From contig DHEF01000039.1 in assembly GCA_002399735.1 (NCBI GenBank), positions 1 through 18,146 of the forward strand: a DNA stretch of 18,146 bases, written 5' to 3'. Shown in pieces: positions 6,754 to 14,758 of this stretch. Source of the DNA: Chitinophagaceae bacterium UBA4857. Its GTDB lineage: Bacteria; Bacteroidota; Bacteroidia; Chitinophagales; Chitinophagaceae. A program made the position numbers and the translations under genes. The notes beneath the pieces were generated by a model, which saw nothing but the letters and a program-made list of their open reading frames with translations, did not search any database and was not told where the DNA came from. Position 1 is the stretch's first letter. Each line of letters opens with the position of its first letter.

Positions 6754-6804
6754 ATGTACATAGTCAACCGGCTAAAAACTGTAGCCGCTATTGTTAACTT
6801 CTAA
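6754..6804 (+). CDS. Possible 16-residue leader peptide upstream of the ABC-F gene
   Basis: A short open frame, MYIVNRLKTVAAIVNF, starts at 6754 and stops 11 nt before the ABC-F start codon. A perfect six-pair hairpin (CGGCTA at 6770-6775 / TAGCCG at 6783-6788) lies inside it. A start-stop ATGTAG occurs further up at 6731. Some antibiotic-resistance ABC-F genes in other bacteria are controlled by ribosome stalling on a leader peptide. The arrangement fits that idea, but a 16-codon frame can arise by chance, and no T-run follows the hairpin. Confidence 0.25.
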   Translation: MYIVNRLKTVAAIVNF

Positions 6805-6815
6805 AAGAAATAATC

Positions 6816-8402
6816 ATGCTTTTACTGCAGAACATTTCCTATACACATACTAATAAAGATTTGCTTTTTAGCAACCTTAATTTATCTATAACAACAAAAG
6901 ATAAACTAGCCCTTATTGGCAACAATGGCGTGGGCAAATCCATTTTACTAAAAATTATTGCCGGGCAATTAATGCCTTCGGCGGGTAATATAGTTACTAA
7001 CGTTGTGCCTTATTATGTGCCGCAAATTGTAGGGCAATATAATCACCTTACGGTGGCGCAGGCATTACAAGTGCAGGATAAACTAACGGCATTGCAGGCT
7101 ATTTTAGCCGGGACTGTAACCGAAGAAAACCTGAATACGCTAAACGACGACTGGACCATTGAAGAACGTTGTGCCGAAGCATTACAGCATTGGCAGTTGG
7201 AAAACATATCAATGGATACGCCATTAGGTTTATTAAGTGGCGGACAAAAAACAAAAGTGTTTTTAGCCGGCATCACTATACACCAACCGCAGTTTGTATT
7301 GTTGGATGAACCCAGCAACCACCTGGATGATGAAGCCCGTACATTATTGTACCATTTTATACAATCCTATAACGGAACACTATTGGTGGTAAGCCACGAC
7401 CGTTATTTGTTAAACCTTATGCCTACTGTTTGCGAGTTAAGTAAAAAAGGTTTAACACTGTATGGGGGTAATTATGCTTTTTACGAGGAACAAAAGAAAA
7501 TACAAAACCAGGCTTTATTGCAGGATGTACAGGATAGCGAAAAAGCCTTGCGTAAAGCCAAAGAAAAAGAAAGAGAAACCATAGAACGGCAACAAAAGTT
7601 AGATGCCCGTGGCAAAAAGAAACAAGAAAAAGCAGGTGTGCCTACTATTATGATGAATACGCTGCGCAACAGCGCAGAAAAAAGTACCGCCAAAACCAAA
7701 CAGGTACATGCTGATAAAAAGGAAGGTTTACAAACACAGCTACAACAATTGCGGGACGAGTTACCCGACGTAGATAAAATGAAATTTGATTTTGATGATG
7801 CCACTTTGCATAAAGGGAAAGTTTTATTTACCGCAACGGATATAAATTATAAATATGCTCAAAATTGGTTATGGCCACAGCCGCAAAATGTAACACTAAT
7901 TAGCGGCGACAGGGTAGTGGTAAAAGGTGCAAACGGCTCCGGTAAAACAACATTGGTAAAAATAATATTACAGCAGCTTACACCAACAATTGGCAGCGTT
8001 ACACAACACATTAACAACAGTGTTTACATCGATCAGGATTATTCGTTACTGCATAACAACCTTACCGTGTACGAACAAGCCCAAGCCTTTAACCATACGG
8101 CTTTACAGGAGCATGAAATTAAAATACAACTCACCCGTTTTTTATTTCATAAAGATTTTTGGAACCGGCCTTGCAGCGCCTTAAGCGGCGGCGAAAAAAT
8201 GCGTCTGACATTATGTTGCGTTTCGCTGTTGAATAAAGCGCCGGACATTATTATTGTAGATGAACCCACCAATAATTTAGACCTGCAAAATATTGAAATA
8301 CTCACTCATGCCTTAAGCAGTTATAAGGGAACGTTGTTGGTTATATCGCATGATAGCTGGTTTTTGGAGCAATTGCAAATGAACAAGGAAATAAGCTTGT
8401 AA
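6816..8402 (+). CDS. ABC-F family ribosome-associated ATPase
   Basis: 528 residues with two ABC ATPase domains and no membrane segments, the mark of ABC-F translation factors. Domain 1: Walker A GNNGVGKS (35-42), signature LSGGQ (140-144), Walker B LLDEP (162-166), H-loop SHD (193-195). Domain 2: Walker A GANGSGKT (371-378), signature LSGGE (456-460), Walker B VDEP (481-484), H-loop SHD (511-513). The charged helical linker between them (about 222-330) is the P-site tRNA interaction motif region. ABC-F proteins bind the ribosomal E site; some rescue stalled ribosomes, others confer resistance to drugs acting on the 50S subunit. The sequence does not decide between these roles. The start ATG follows a ~107-nt leader containing a possible leader peptide. 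A strong terminator follows at 8412. Confidence 0.9.
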   Translation: MLLLQNISYTHTNKDLLFSNLNLSITTKDKLALIGNNGVGKSILLKIIAGQLMPSAGNIVTNVVPYYVPQIVGQYNHLTVAQALQVQDKLTALQAILAGTVTEENLNTLNDDWTIEERCAEALQHWQLENISMDTPLGLLSGGQKTKVFLAGITIHQPQFVLLDEPSNHLDDEARTLLYHFIQSYNGTLLVVSHDRYLLNLMPTVCELSKKGLTLYGGNYAFYEEQKKIQNQALLQDVQDSEKALRKAKEKERETIERQQKLDARGKKKQEKAGVPTIMMNTLRNSAEKSTAKTKQVHADKKEGLQTQLQQLRDELPDVDKMKFDFDDATLHKGKVLFTATDINYKYAQNWLWPQPQNVTLISGDRVVVKGANGSGKTTLVKIILQQLTPTIGSVTQHINNSVYIDQDYSLLHNNLTVYEQAQAFNHTALQEHEIKIQLTRFLFHKDFWNRPCSALSGGEKMRLTLCCVSLLNKAPDIIIVDEPTNNLDLQNIEILTHALSSYKGTLLVISHDSWFLEQLQMNKEISL

Positions 8403-8411
8403 TAAGGTATA

Positions 8412-8450
8412 TAACAAGAGGGACTTGACAGACCCCTCTTGTTACTATTT
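8412..8450. terminator. Terminator after the ABC-F gene
   Basis: TAACAAGAGGG (8412-8422) and CCCTCTTGTTA (8434-8444) form a perfect 11-pair stem, followed by CTATTTT. It may also serve the minus-strand fragment and nuclease gene that converge on it, although the T-tract is better on the plus strand. Confidence 0.75.
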
Positions 8451-8465
8451 TACAAATACAAAAAT

Positions 8466-8765
8466 TTAATCGGCTAAAAACTCAAAAGTATCAAAGATGG
8501 ACTTGGCGGTAGCCCGGTTCTCTTCAAACTTCTTTCCGGTTGCCAGATAGGTTACAGTATATATCTAGCCTTGGTAAATGGCTCTAAAGCTATGGGGTTC
8601 TGTATTCCAAAAGGAAACGGAATAAAAGATAGCCTTGTGCGTTGACCTTGTGTTTACGACGTAGTCTTTTGAATGCTCCGTTTTCACGAAGCTATCTTGC
8701 ATTTGTTTTATTTTTTTAGTGAATTGTTTTACAGGATATTTGAAATGGATGGCATGAAAGGGAAG
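8466..8765 (-). pseudogene. C-terminal gene fragment with an in-frame stop
   Basis: Reading the minus strand from about 8765, one frame is open and protein-like (LPFHAIHFKYPVKQF.., then SVSFWNTEPHSFRAIYQG). It meets a TAG at 8565-8567 and continues in the same frame for 32 more codons (YLATGKKFEENRATAKSIF..) to a TAA at 8466. A single substitution would restore it. No plausible start codon or N-terminal part is seen, because the frame runs into the 3' end of the STAND nuclease gene. It looks like the tail of a gene truncated when the neighbouring gene arrived, then inactivated. I do not recognise the family; the end is vaguely like small secreted or lipoprotein PsbP-type tails. Confidence 0.5.
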
Positions 8766-8802
8766 TCTTAATTGAGTTGTTTTAAATATTTGTAGAGTCG
8801 AT

Positions 8803-11800
8803 TCATTCCTTCTCGAAATGAAGTTTGCCCCTAAGGGTATTAGTTTGTAGAGTATATATACCAGAAAGGTTTAATCGGCCAGGATAGCCGATATTATTCG
8901 AATGGTTGCCTATAATTTGTTTTTCACCAATTACACCCCATACTAAAATCAACTTTTCTTTAGCAAGAAAAACCAATAATTCATCTTTTCTTATCAGCAA
9001 ACCCGATACGCTTTTATGGAATACAGAGGGGTCGAAACACATTACTTTACCCGTGCGGTCAATTAAACTTCCTTCTTTATCTGACAATTTAAGATTCAAT
9101 CCTTTTTGAATGATTTGGGTAGGCTTGCAATATTGAATAGGAGCAGTTTTGGAACAGTCGAATTCTTTTTCCCAACTATACCATTCAGTTGTTCGGTGTA
9201 CTTCTGCGATTATTTTTCCTGTTTTTATATCTTCAACCTCCAGCCAATCTTTTCCACTATAATATGGTTTATTAAAAAAATGAAAGGCGTGAGACCAATA
9301 GTATTCCTTATCGAAAACTGTATGTAAATCTCTTGATTCTGGTAAGCCACCTCTATAAAAGCTTCCTGAAAAGGACTTTTTAAAGCTTGTAAATTGCTCC
9401 TCTCTTATTAAATAGCTTCTAATCTGATACCACAAACGTTTTCTCTGGGCGTTCCATTTATTTGCACCTAAAGGAGCCTTTTCACGCCACTCGGGATGAA
9501 TTTCAAGCCAAAGCCATGATACTCCTTCCGAGTCCTGCACTTCTATAACATTTTCTGGCTTTGGCAAGTCTTCTTTATCTACAATCCAGTCTCCCGGCGC
9601 TTTTGCCCATGGAGCATAGCTTTGATTAAACCACCAATGAGAAGTGTGCTCATCAATATAACGTTCTCCAAATGTTTCTCTGATAAGCGTAGTGATGTCA
9701 ATATCCCGGACATTCGGATACCAAGGCCCTACATAGGGTATTTTACTTTTAGGTCTACGCCAATCAGAATCGTCTGTTAGTTTGTGGTGGTCTGATACCC
9801 GGGCTAATAGTTCATGCAATACAATCCATTGATACTTCTTTCCAATCCGTTCTTTATGACCAGAGGTTCTACCGGTACCTTGCCTGGTGTCAAACTCACT
9901 AAACAGTAACGGGTCGTAACCTAATTCAAAAATTCGCTGCACTGCGTAATTGCTTAATCCATTTGCATCTACATTCCAATCATAAAATACTCTTTCAAAA
10001 ATGTATCTCCCAAAGTCTCCATATTGTGCTGTACCTCTTCCGTATTCTGTTGTCATGGATGAAAGTATAGCTGTAGCGCCCCAGTTTTCTCCATTATAAT
10101 GTCCACTTTCACCTTTCGGCTTATACTTCTTATCAATGGTTTCATTTGAAGGAAACCTTTTGGGCAGAGCCTTGCTTTTATAGGGTGGGCGTACTTTTTT
10201 AATATCAATATCAGGCTTACCTTTCAAATGCAAAGTGTATTCTATAACACCTCTAGCATAATCTCTCAGCAGAATATGCGGGAAAACTTTTTCTTGATTG
10301 AAGATTGCTGTATAAACATACTCACTCAGAACTTCTAATTTATCAATCTGTTTTGTACGTAATACAGCACCATAAGTAACTGCATATAAACGCTCTAAAA
10401 CATATGGGTCGTTTACAGTATTAAATTTATTTAGCAGACCGGGGATTAAATGAACCCGATTTTGCAACAGACACACGAGTGCTTTTGTGGCTGCATCTCT
10501 TAAATACCTATTTGAACTGGTAAGAAACCAACTGAGGGTAATACAGCCTAGTAATATTGAGTCGTCATGTAATTGAACAAAATCATCTTCTATATTCCAT
10601 GCAAAATCGATTAAACGTTTTACGGAAGTAGAGTTGGTCATATTTTCATGGTACTGGTCTTGTAACCACGTTGTCCAAAGTTCGTCTCGCCCAGCCAAAG
10701 AAAACTGCATAAGAAAAGAATGTAACCTTTCTGCATTAAAATAAAAACCAGGCTTCATTGAAGCCAAAAGTGTGGTTTCAAGAAATTGACTGAATAAGAT
10801 ACCATCATGAATAATGACATCATTCACGTATTGTCGTGCTTCGCTTCCAATGGTTTCGTTCTTTCTCCATATTAGGGACTGAATAAAAGCTTCTGCTATT
10901 GAATAGCTTTGCTTAACAGCCTTCGGTATCACTTCAAAAAGTTCTTTATTGGTTCTCTCCGGTAGCTGAATGGATAATGCCTCTATCAAGTTTTGATTTG
11001 AATAGATTGCACTTACATCTTTAACCAAACTGTGAAGCTTACCTTTTTTAAAAGATGCTTCTATTTTTTGTGGGTTCAAATATTTGTCCAAAAGTAGAGA
11101 AACGGTCAGATGGTCCTGAAATCTTTGATAAGCAAAATAAATACCATCTGATTTTTTTCCTTGCCCGTCCCAAAATAAATCGTCATTTAATACTCCTTCA
11201 GAAATCAGTTTTTTTAAATAAGACTCCTTGTTATTGCACATCTTATCAAATACACTATTTACAATAGTGTCTGCTTCTAAATATTCAACATAGTCTTTAT
11301 TTTCATCAACCATTTTTAGCAAAAGCTTTTCTACGGCTGATTTAACTAAAGGTCTTTTGTTGTCAAAATCTAGTTCTTCGGGCAATGCCAGCTTTATATT
11401 TATACTTTCCAGGAAATAATCGATAACACTCGTTATTCCTTCATATCCGGCCGGTATTTCATGTGCGCCCCTATCTGATAGCGATTTGCAAAATAGCTTT
11501 AGAAATAAGGGATTTTGAAATTCGGGATTTAAAAAAGGAGAGCTTGGTTGCACAATTTTATAATGATAAAAAAAACGCTTTACTGCAGCATACTCAACAC
11601 CTGAAAACCCTGTGTGACGCAGTCTTGTAATCAAGTCTCCGGAAATGTCTTCTTTAGGTGCAATTAACTTTACAAAAGATGTTCTTATACTAATTACTAA
11701 TCCCAACCATGGATATTTTTCGAATAGTTGGATAAATGATTTCAATCTTTTAGGCCAAACATAGCGGCCATTACCTTCATTTATTGCATCAATGAAAATT

Positions 11801-13074
11801 ATCAATCTTGTTCTTTCGCTTTCTGCTTTGGCATTTAATGCGCCAAGAAACACAAATTCATCTATCTGGGTTTTCCTTATTTGGTTTTGCAGGATTTGTG
11901 TCCATGGCATATCCCTGCTTGTAAAATTTTCCCCTAATAATAATAAACTGGGTTGATTTTTCTTTTTTCGTTTTTGGATAATATCTGCTAAAAGATGCGA
12001 CTTACCCATTCCGGCATCGCCTGTAAGTAGCAAGTAGGGTTTATTGGCTAAAATACATATTTGGGTGCTTAAGAATTGAATAAAATTTCTGGCACTGGAA
12101 GCGAACGATTGTATTTCACTTATCGCATTAGAATGAGGCCGAGAATAATGATTTATTGTCTTTGTCCTGTCTTCAACTGAATCTCGTAAAAAGTATAAAT
12201 GGCTTTCTATTTCTTCACACGTTTGAATACATGAATTCAACTGTTTTTCTAATTCCAGAAATGGAATGGATGCATTACTGGTAAGCAGTAAAGGGTTATA
12301 TGTTTTTATAATCTCCTGGATTGTCGTCTCCAATGAGTTTAAGCCAGAAATAACAATTGCATCATCTTTAATATTAATGTGAATGTTTGAGTATTTTTCT
12401 ATTAATATACTATATTGATTGTATATTTCCTGCTCAAATTCTCTATCTCTACTTAAGCCATTAAATACTTTTGCAATTGGTAATTCAAAATTTAATTCTT
12501 CTGTATACCTGGCTCCTAAAGCATTTATACTTTCTGCATTTTTAACAGACAGCCATTCGTCCGAAAATTCTTCTTTATTAAACCAGAAATAAGTTAACCC
12601 TTCATTTTCTCTTTTTGAAAGCTTTGAAATTAGTTGACTACTTCCCCAAAATTCAAATTCTACCGAAATGTTTTTTGTGGCCGCATATTTTTTCCATGCT
12701 ACTACTTTTTCTTTCCATTTATCCAACATCGATTTATTGCTCTTTACTTTGCCGTCAGGCATATCAAGAGGAAATGATATATAGTATTTAGATAATTTAG
12801 GATGATTGTCTATAGCCTTTTTTACAGATGAGTCTATTTGTAACCACTGGGTAGCATTAAGGCTGCCTGTAAAATATTTGGCCTGCCACATATACAGCTC
12901 GCCATTTTCTAGTAACCAATAACATTCTTTGCCCGCATCTGGCTTTCCAATACGCTGAAAATGTTTTTGGCCTTTTATTACTTCTATAGAAGCTAATTGA
13001 CATACCAGTTCTTCAAATCCGTCATTTAAGCTGTTATGGATAGGGCGTATATCATGCCAATTTATTGTTCTCAT
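8803..13074 (-). CDS. Avs-like STAND NTPase with N-terminal PD-(D/E)xK-type nuclease domain (putative anti-phage protein)
   Basis: 1423 residues, presumably cytoplasmic. Residues ~15-150 look like a restriction-endonuclease fold: FEELVCQLA (20-28), then GKPDAGKE with Asp46 and Glu50, then WQAK with Gln64 and Lys66, the D..(E/Q)xK pattern of Mrr/Cap4-like nucleases. After a linker comes a STAND/NACHT-type ATPase: Walker A TGDAGMGKSH (351-360), Walker B LIIFIDAINEG (424-434), sensor region VISIRTS with Arg464. Residues ~840-950 look like HEAT-type helical repeats. Residues ~950-1423 are Trp/Tyr-rich with no domain I recognise. Nuclease-STAND-sensor order is that of Avs proteins, which recognise phage proteins and then cut DNA. 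The exact Avs type is unresolved; type 2 or 4 are the nearest by architecture. No partner gene lies beside it. Gene debris on its flanks suggests horizontal arrival. Confidence 0.8.
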   Translation of the reverse strand: MRTINWHDIRPIHNSLNDGFEELVCQLASIEVIKGQKHFQRIGKPDAGKECYWLLENGELYMWQAKYFTGSLNATQWLQIDSSVKKAIDNHPKLSKYYISFPLDMPDGKVKSNKSMLDKWKEKVVAWKKYAATKNISVEFEFWGSSQLISKLSKRENEGLTYFWFNKEEFSDEWLSVKNAESINALGARYTEELNFELPIAKVFNGLSRDREFEQEIYNQYSILIEKYSNIHINIKDDAIVISGLNSLETTIQEIIKTYNPLLLTSNASIPFLELEKQLNSCIQTCEEIESHLYFLRDSVEDRTKTINHYSRPHSNAISEIQSFASSARNFIQFLSTQICILANKPYLLLTGDAGMGKSHLLADIIQKRKKKNQPSLLLLGENFTSRDMPWTQILQNQIRKTQIDEFVFLGALNAKAESERTRLIIFIDAINEGNGRYVWPKRLKSFIQLFEKYPWLGLVISIRTSFVKLIAPKEDISGDLITRLRHTGFSGVEYAAVKRFFYHYKIVQPSSPFLNPEFQNPLFLKLFCKSLSDRGAHEIPAGYEGITSVIDYFLESINIKLALPEELDFDNKRPLVKSAVEKLLLKMVDENKDYVEYLEADTIVNSVFDKMCNNKESYLKKLISEGVLNDDLFWDGQGKKSDGIYFAYQRFQDHLTVSLLLDKYLNPQKIEASFKKGKLHSLVKDVSAIYSNQNLIEALSIQLPERTNKELFEVIPKAVKQSYSIAEAFIQSLIWRKNETIGSEARQYVNDVIIHDGILFSQFLETTLLASMKPGFYFNAERLHSFLMQFSLAGRDELWTTWLQDQYHENMTNSTSVKRLIDFAWNIEDDFVQLHDDSILLGCITLSWFLTSSNRYLRDAATKALVCLLQNRVHLIPGLLNKFNTVNDPYVLERLYAVTYGAVLRTKQIDKLEVLSEYVYTAIFNQEKVFPHILLRDYARGVIEYTLHLKGKPDIDIKKVRPPYKSKALPKRFPSNETIDKKYKPKGESGHYNGENWGATAILSSMTTEYGRGTAQYGDFGRYIFERVFYDWNVDANGLSNYAVQRIFELGYDPLLFSEFDTRQGTGRTSGHKERIGKKYQWIVLHELLARVSDHHKLTDDSDWRRPKSKIPYVGPWYPNVRDIDITTLIRETFGERYIDEHTSHWWFNQSYAPWAKAPGDWIVDKEDLPKPENVIEVQDSEGVSWLWLEIHPEWREKAPLGANKWNAQRKRLWYQIRSYLIREEQFTSFKKSFSGSFYRGGLPESRDLHTVFDKEYYWSHAFHFFNKPYYSGKDWLEVEDIKTGKIIAEVHRTTEWYSWEKEFDCSKTAPIQYCKPTQIIQKGLNLKLSDKEGSLIDRTGKVMCFDPSVFHKSVSGLLIRKDELLVFLAKEKLILVWGVIGEKQIIGNHSNNIGYPGRLNLSGIYTLQTNTLRGKLHFEKE

Positions 13075-13153
13075 CGGTCACCAACTTTTAGCTTCCTAAA
13101 ATTCTATATTATGTGCATGTAATTTTTGATGCAGATGTATTCTTAAGCAATCA

Positions 13154-13312
13154 CTAATTCTTTTTGATATTCATCACGCTGACATTGCGAAAATGAACGT
13201 TTTCGGAGACTATCAATTTGTAAGGGCGGTTGGATGCTTCCTGGGAAACTTTAAAGTAATCTGCCAGCCCCCTAATTACATTTCGGTAAGTCCTTATACT
13301 TTCCAGCAACAT
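13154..13312 (-). CDS. Small ORF of unknown function, or remnant, upstream of the STAND gene
   Basis: 52 codons starting ATG at 13312 and ending TAG at 13154, same strand as the STAND nuclease and 79 nt upstream of it. The translation has a balanced, protein-like composition (for example GLADYFKVSQEASNRPYKL), unlike a random shadow frame. The frame stays open about 13 codons upstream of the ATG before a stop. No family recognised, no membrane segment. It may be a small partner of the nuclease, or the end of a gene broken at the island edge. The 13313-13403 stretch beyond it holds nothing I recognise. Confidence 0.3.
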   Translation of the reverse strand: MLLESIRTYRNVIRGLADYFKVSQEASNRPYKLIVSENVHFRNVSVMNIKKN

Positions 13313-13403
13313 ACAAAATATTCTGTAATTAAAATCGGGTTTTCCGGGTTTTTATATATCCGTGTTTATACAACGCTAAATTTATAAGTAGTATCCTTGC
13401 GTT

Positions 13404-13496
13404 ACGTGTTACACGTGAGGGATAGCAGCGGATACCCCGGTGAGGATTTGTGCGGGGCATCTGTGCCGGAGTAGTAGCGTATAGCCGGGGACACGC
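13404..13496. repeat. GC-rich structured intergenic element
   Basis: It begins with a 6-1-6 palindrome, ACGTGT-T-ACACGT (13404-13416). Two related units then follow: GATAGCAGCGGATACCCCGG (13421-13440) and GAGTAGTAGCGTATAGCCGG (13469-13488). A CCCCG/CGGGG hairpin lies between (13435-13439 with 13453-13457), and ACACG (13491-13495) closes against CGTGT at the start. It is more GC-rich than the flanks and non-coding. It sits immediately 3' of the epimerase gene. It resembles dispersed elements I associate with Bacteroidota intergenic regions, but that is from memory. Confidence 0.5.
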
Positions 13497-13512
13497 CATA
13501 AATTGTATTTAG

Positions 13513-13926
13513 TTATTCAACAACCGGCTTTTCCATACATAACTCCACCAATACGCCATGCGTATTTTTAGGGTGTAAAAAACAAACCAGTTTATTGTCG
13601 GCGCCTTCTTTGGGTGTTTCGTTAAGCAACACAAAACCCGCAGCGGCCAGGCGTTTCATTTCGGCATAAATATCTTCCACCGCAAAAGCTATATGGTGTA
13701 TGCCTTCGCCTTTTTTTTCAATAAATTTTGCAATCACACCATCGGCAACCGTGCTTTCTAATAACTCAATTTTATTAGTACCTGTTTTAAAAAAAGCCGT
13801 GTTTACATTTTCGACAGCCACTAATTCGGTTTTATAACAAGGGGTATTTAAAAGCTGCTCATACACGGGTATGGCAGCTGCTAACGATTTTACGGCAATG
13901 CCAATATGTTCAATCTTTTCCATCAT
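13513..13926 (-). CDS. mce: Methylmalonyl-CoA epimerase
   Basis: 137 residues, VOC/glyoxalase fold, standard length. It interconverts the R and S forms of methylmalonyl-CoA, linking methylmalonyl-CoA mutase with propionyl-CoA metabolism. The expected metal ligands are visible: His7 in IEHIGIAV, Glu54 in KIELLE, His77/His78 in GIHHIAF and Glu128 in VLVELC. The family motifs GIHHIAFAVEDI (76-87) and LHPKNTHGVLVEL (117-129) are intact. The start may be the first or second of two adjacent ATGs (13926 or 13923). It lies 10 nt downstream of the DUF2314-ankyrin gene on the same strand, so the two are probably co-transcribed. No standard T-run terminator follows; a GC-rich structured repeat occupies 13404-13496. 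Confidence 0.93.
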   Translation of the reverse strand: MMEKIEHIGIAVKSLAAAIPVYEQLLNTPCYKTELVAVENVNTAFFKTGTNKIELLESTVADGVIAKFIEKKGEGIHHIAFAVEDIYAEMKRLAAAGFVLLNETPKEGADNKLVCFLHPKNTHGVLVELCMEKPVVE

Positions 13927-13936
13927 GCAAAATACT

Positions 13937-14695
13937 TTATTTGCTAAATAAGGGTATCAGGTGTTGCCAGTTTAGTTGGCGGGCATAATCAAATGCGGTT
14001 TTGCCTTTATTGTTTCGGGCTTCTTTATCGGCCCCATTTTGTAATAATATAGCAACAGAAGTTTTATTGCCTGCAATGGTTTCCCGGTGTAGTAAGGTAT
14101 AACCTTCTTCATCAGCCGTAGCAACTTCTGCCGGATGCTGTTGCAAAAACTCTATAAAACTTTGTTCCATGTTTTTACTCATCGGGTGTTCTTCCAGGTT
14201 TTCCGGTTTTTCATCCTGGTTTAATATAACATACACGGTTCCGTTATCCGGAAAAGTTAGTCCCCATGCTTCATCATGTTCGGTACGTTCTTCTTCCTCC
14301 ATATTGGCCCGCATTACCTGCATGGTATAACCGCCGTAAGGCTTGCCATCAAAAATAATTAACCAATCACTTATTTGCGATACAGGTATGGTTACTGCAT
14401 CGCCATTGTTTACATTGGTTAATTCGTTAGGTGTATTTATTAAAGTGCCGGTGATGGTATCACCATCAAAATCAATTTCGTTGATCCACATATGTTCTAC
14501 TACGGGTTCATCTTCGTCTTCAAATTGCTGCGAAAAAGCAACTTTTACAGCGGCCATACTTAGTGCGGGAATTATGCGGCGGTATTCCCAGGATAACTCA
14601 CGCCAAAAATATTTAAAATTATCCTGTGCATCTTTAAAAGCAGCTATCATTGCGGCATCTTCTCCCGAGGCAGAAAAACTAATTGACTCTGACAT
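13937..14695 (-). CDS. DUF2314 domain protein with C-terminal ankyrin repeats
   Basis: 252 residues, no signal peptide or membrane segment. Residues ~18-132 match DUF2314: a WRELSWEYRRI segment (31-41), EHMWINEIDFDGDTITGTL (67-85), an IPVSQISDWLI core (103-113), and GGYTMQVMR (121-129). A polar linker with NMEEEERTEHDEAWG follows. Residues ~197-250 form about two ankyrin repeats (DEEGYTLLHRETIAGN, LLQNGADKEARNNKGKTAF). Ankyrins suggest a protein partner; DUF2314 has no assigned function. It is first in a two-gene unit with mce (10-nt gap) and divergent from the cysteine desulfurase across 94 bp. No clear TAnnTTTG box was found on its side. Confidence 0.85.
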   Translation of the reverse strand: MSESISFSASGEDAAMIAAFKDAQDNFKYFWRELSWEYRRIIPALSMAAVKVAFSQQFEDEDEPVVEHMWINEIDFDGDTITGTLINTPNELTNVNNGDAVTIPVSQISDWLIIFDGKPYGGYTMQVMRANMEEEERTEHDEAWGLTFPDNGTVYVILNQDEKPENLEEHPMSKNMEQSFIEFLQQHPAEVATADEEGYTLLHRETIAGNKTSVAILLQNGADKEARNNKGKTAFDYARQLNWQHLIPLFSK

Positions 14696-14729
14696 AACAT
14701 GGTGTTTTTTAAATAATGTAATTATAAGT

Positions 14730-14742
14730 TTAGGTGACCTAA
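14730..14742. promoter_or_regulatory. Perfect 6-1-6 dyad at the -33 position of the cysteine desulfurase promoter
   Basis: TTAGGT-G-ACCTAA is a perfect inverted repeat. With the -7 box at 14759-14766, it covers the -33 position, where no TTG is present. A second, wider inverted pair GTTTA/TAAAC (14728-14732 / 14745-14749) surrounds it. It is placed like an operator for either divergent gene. The regulator is unknown. Confidence 0.5.
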
Positions 14743-14758
14743 GGTAAACCTTTTGGGT

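Noticed and set aside
8803..13074. Type IIS/IV restriction enzyme
   Set aside because: The N-terminal nuclease domain is small, and the STAND NTPase with a long sensor-like C-terminus is not a restriction-enzyme layout. No methyltransferase domain or gene is nearby.
13193..13387. 64-codon plus-strand ORF upstream of the STAND gene
   Set aside because: It lies opposite the more protein-like minus-strand 52-codon frame and has no recognisable features. Likely a shadow.
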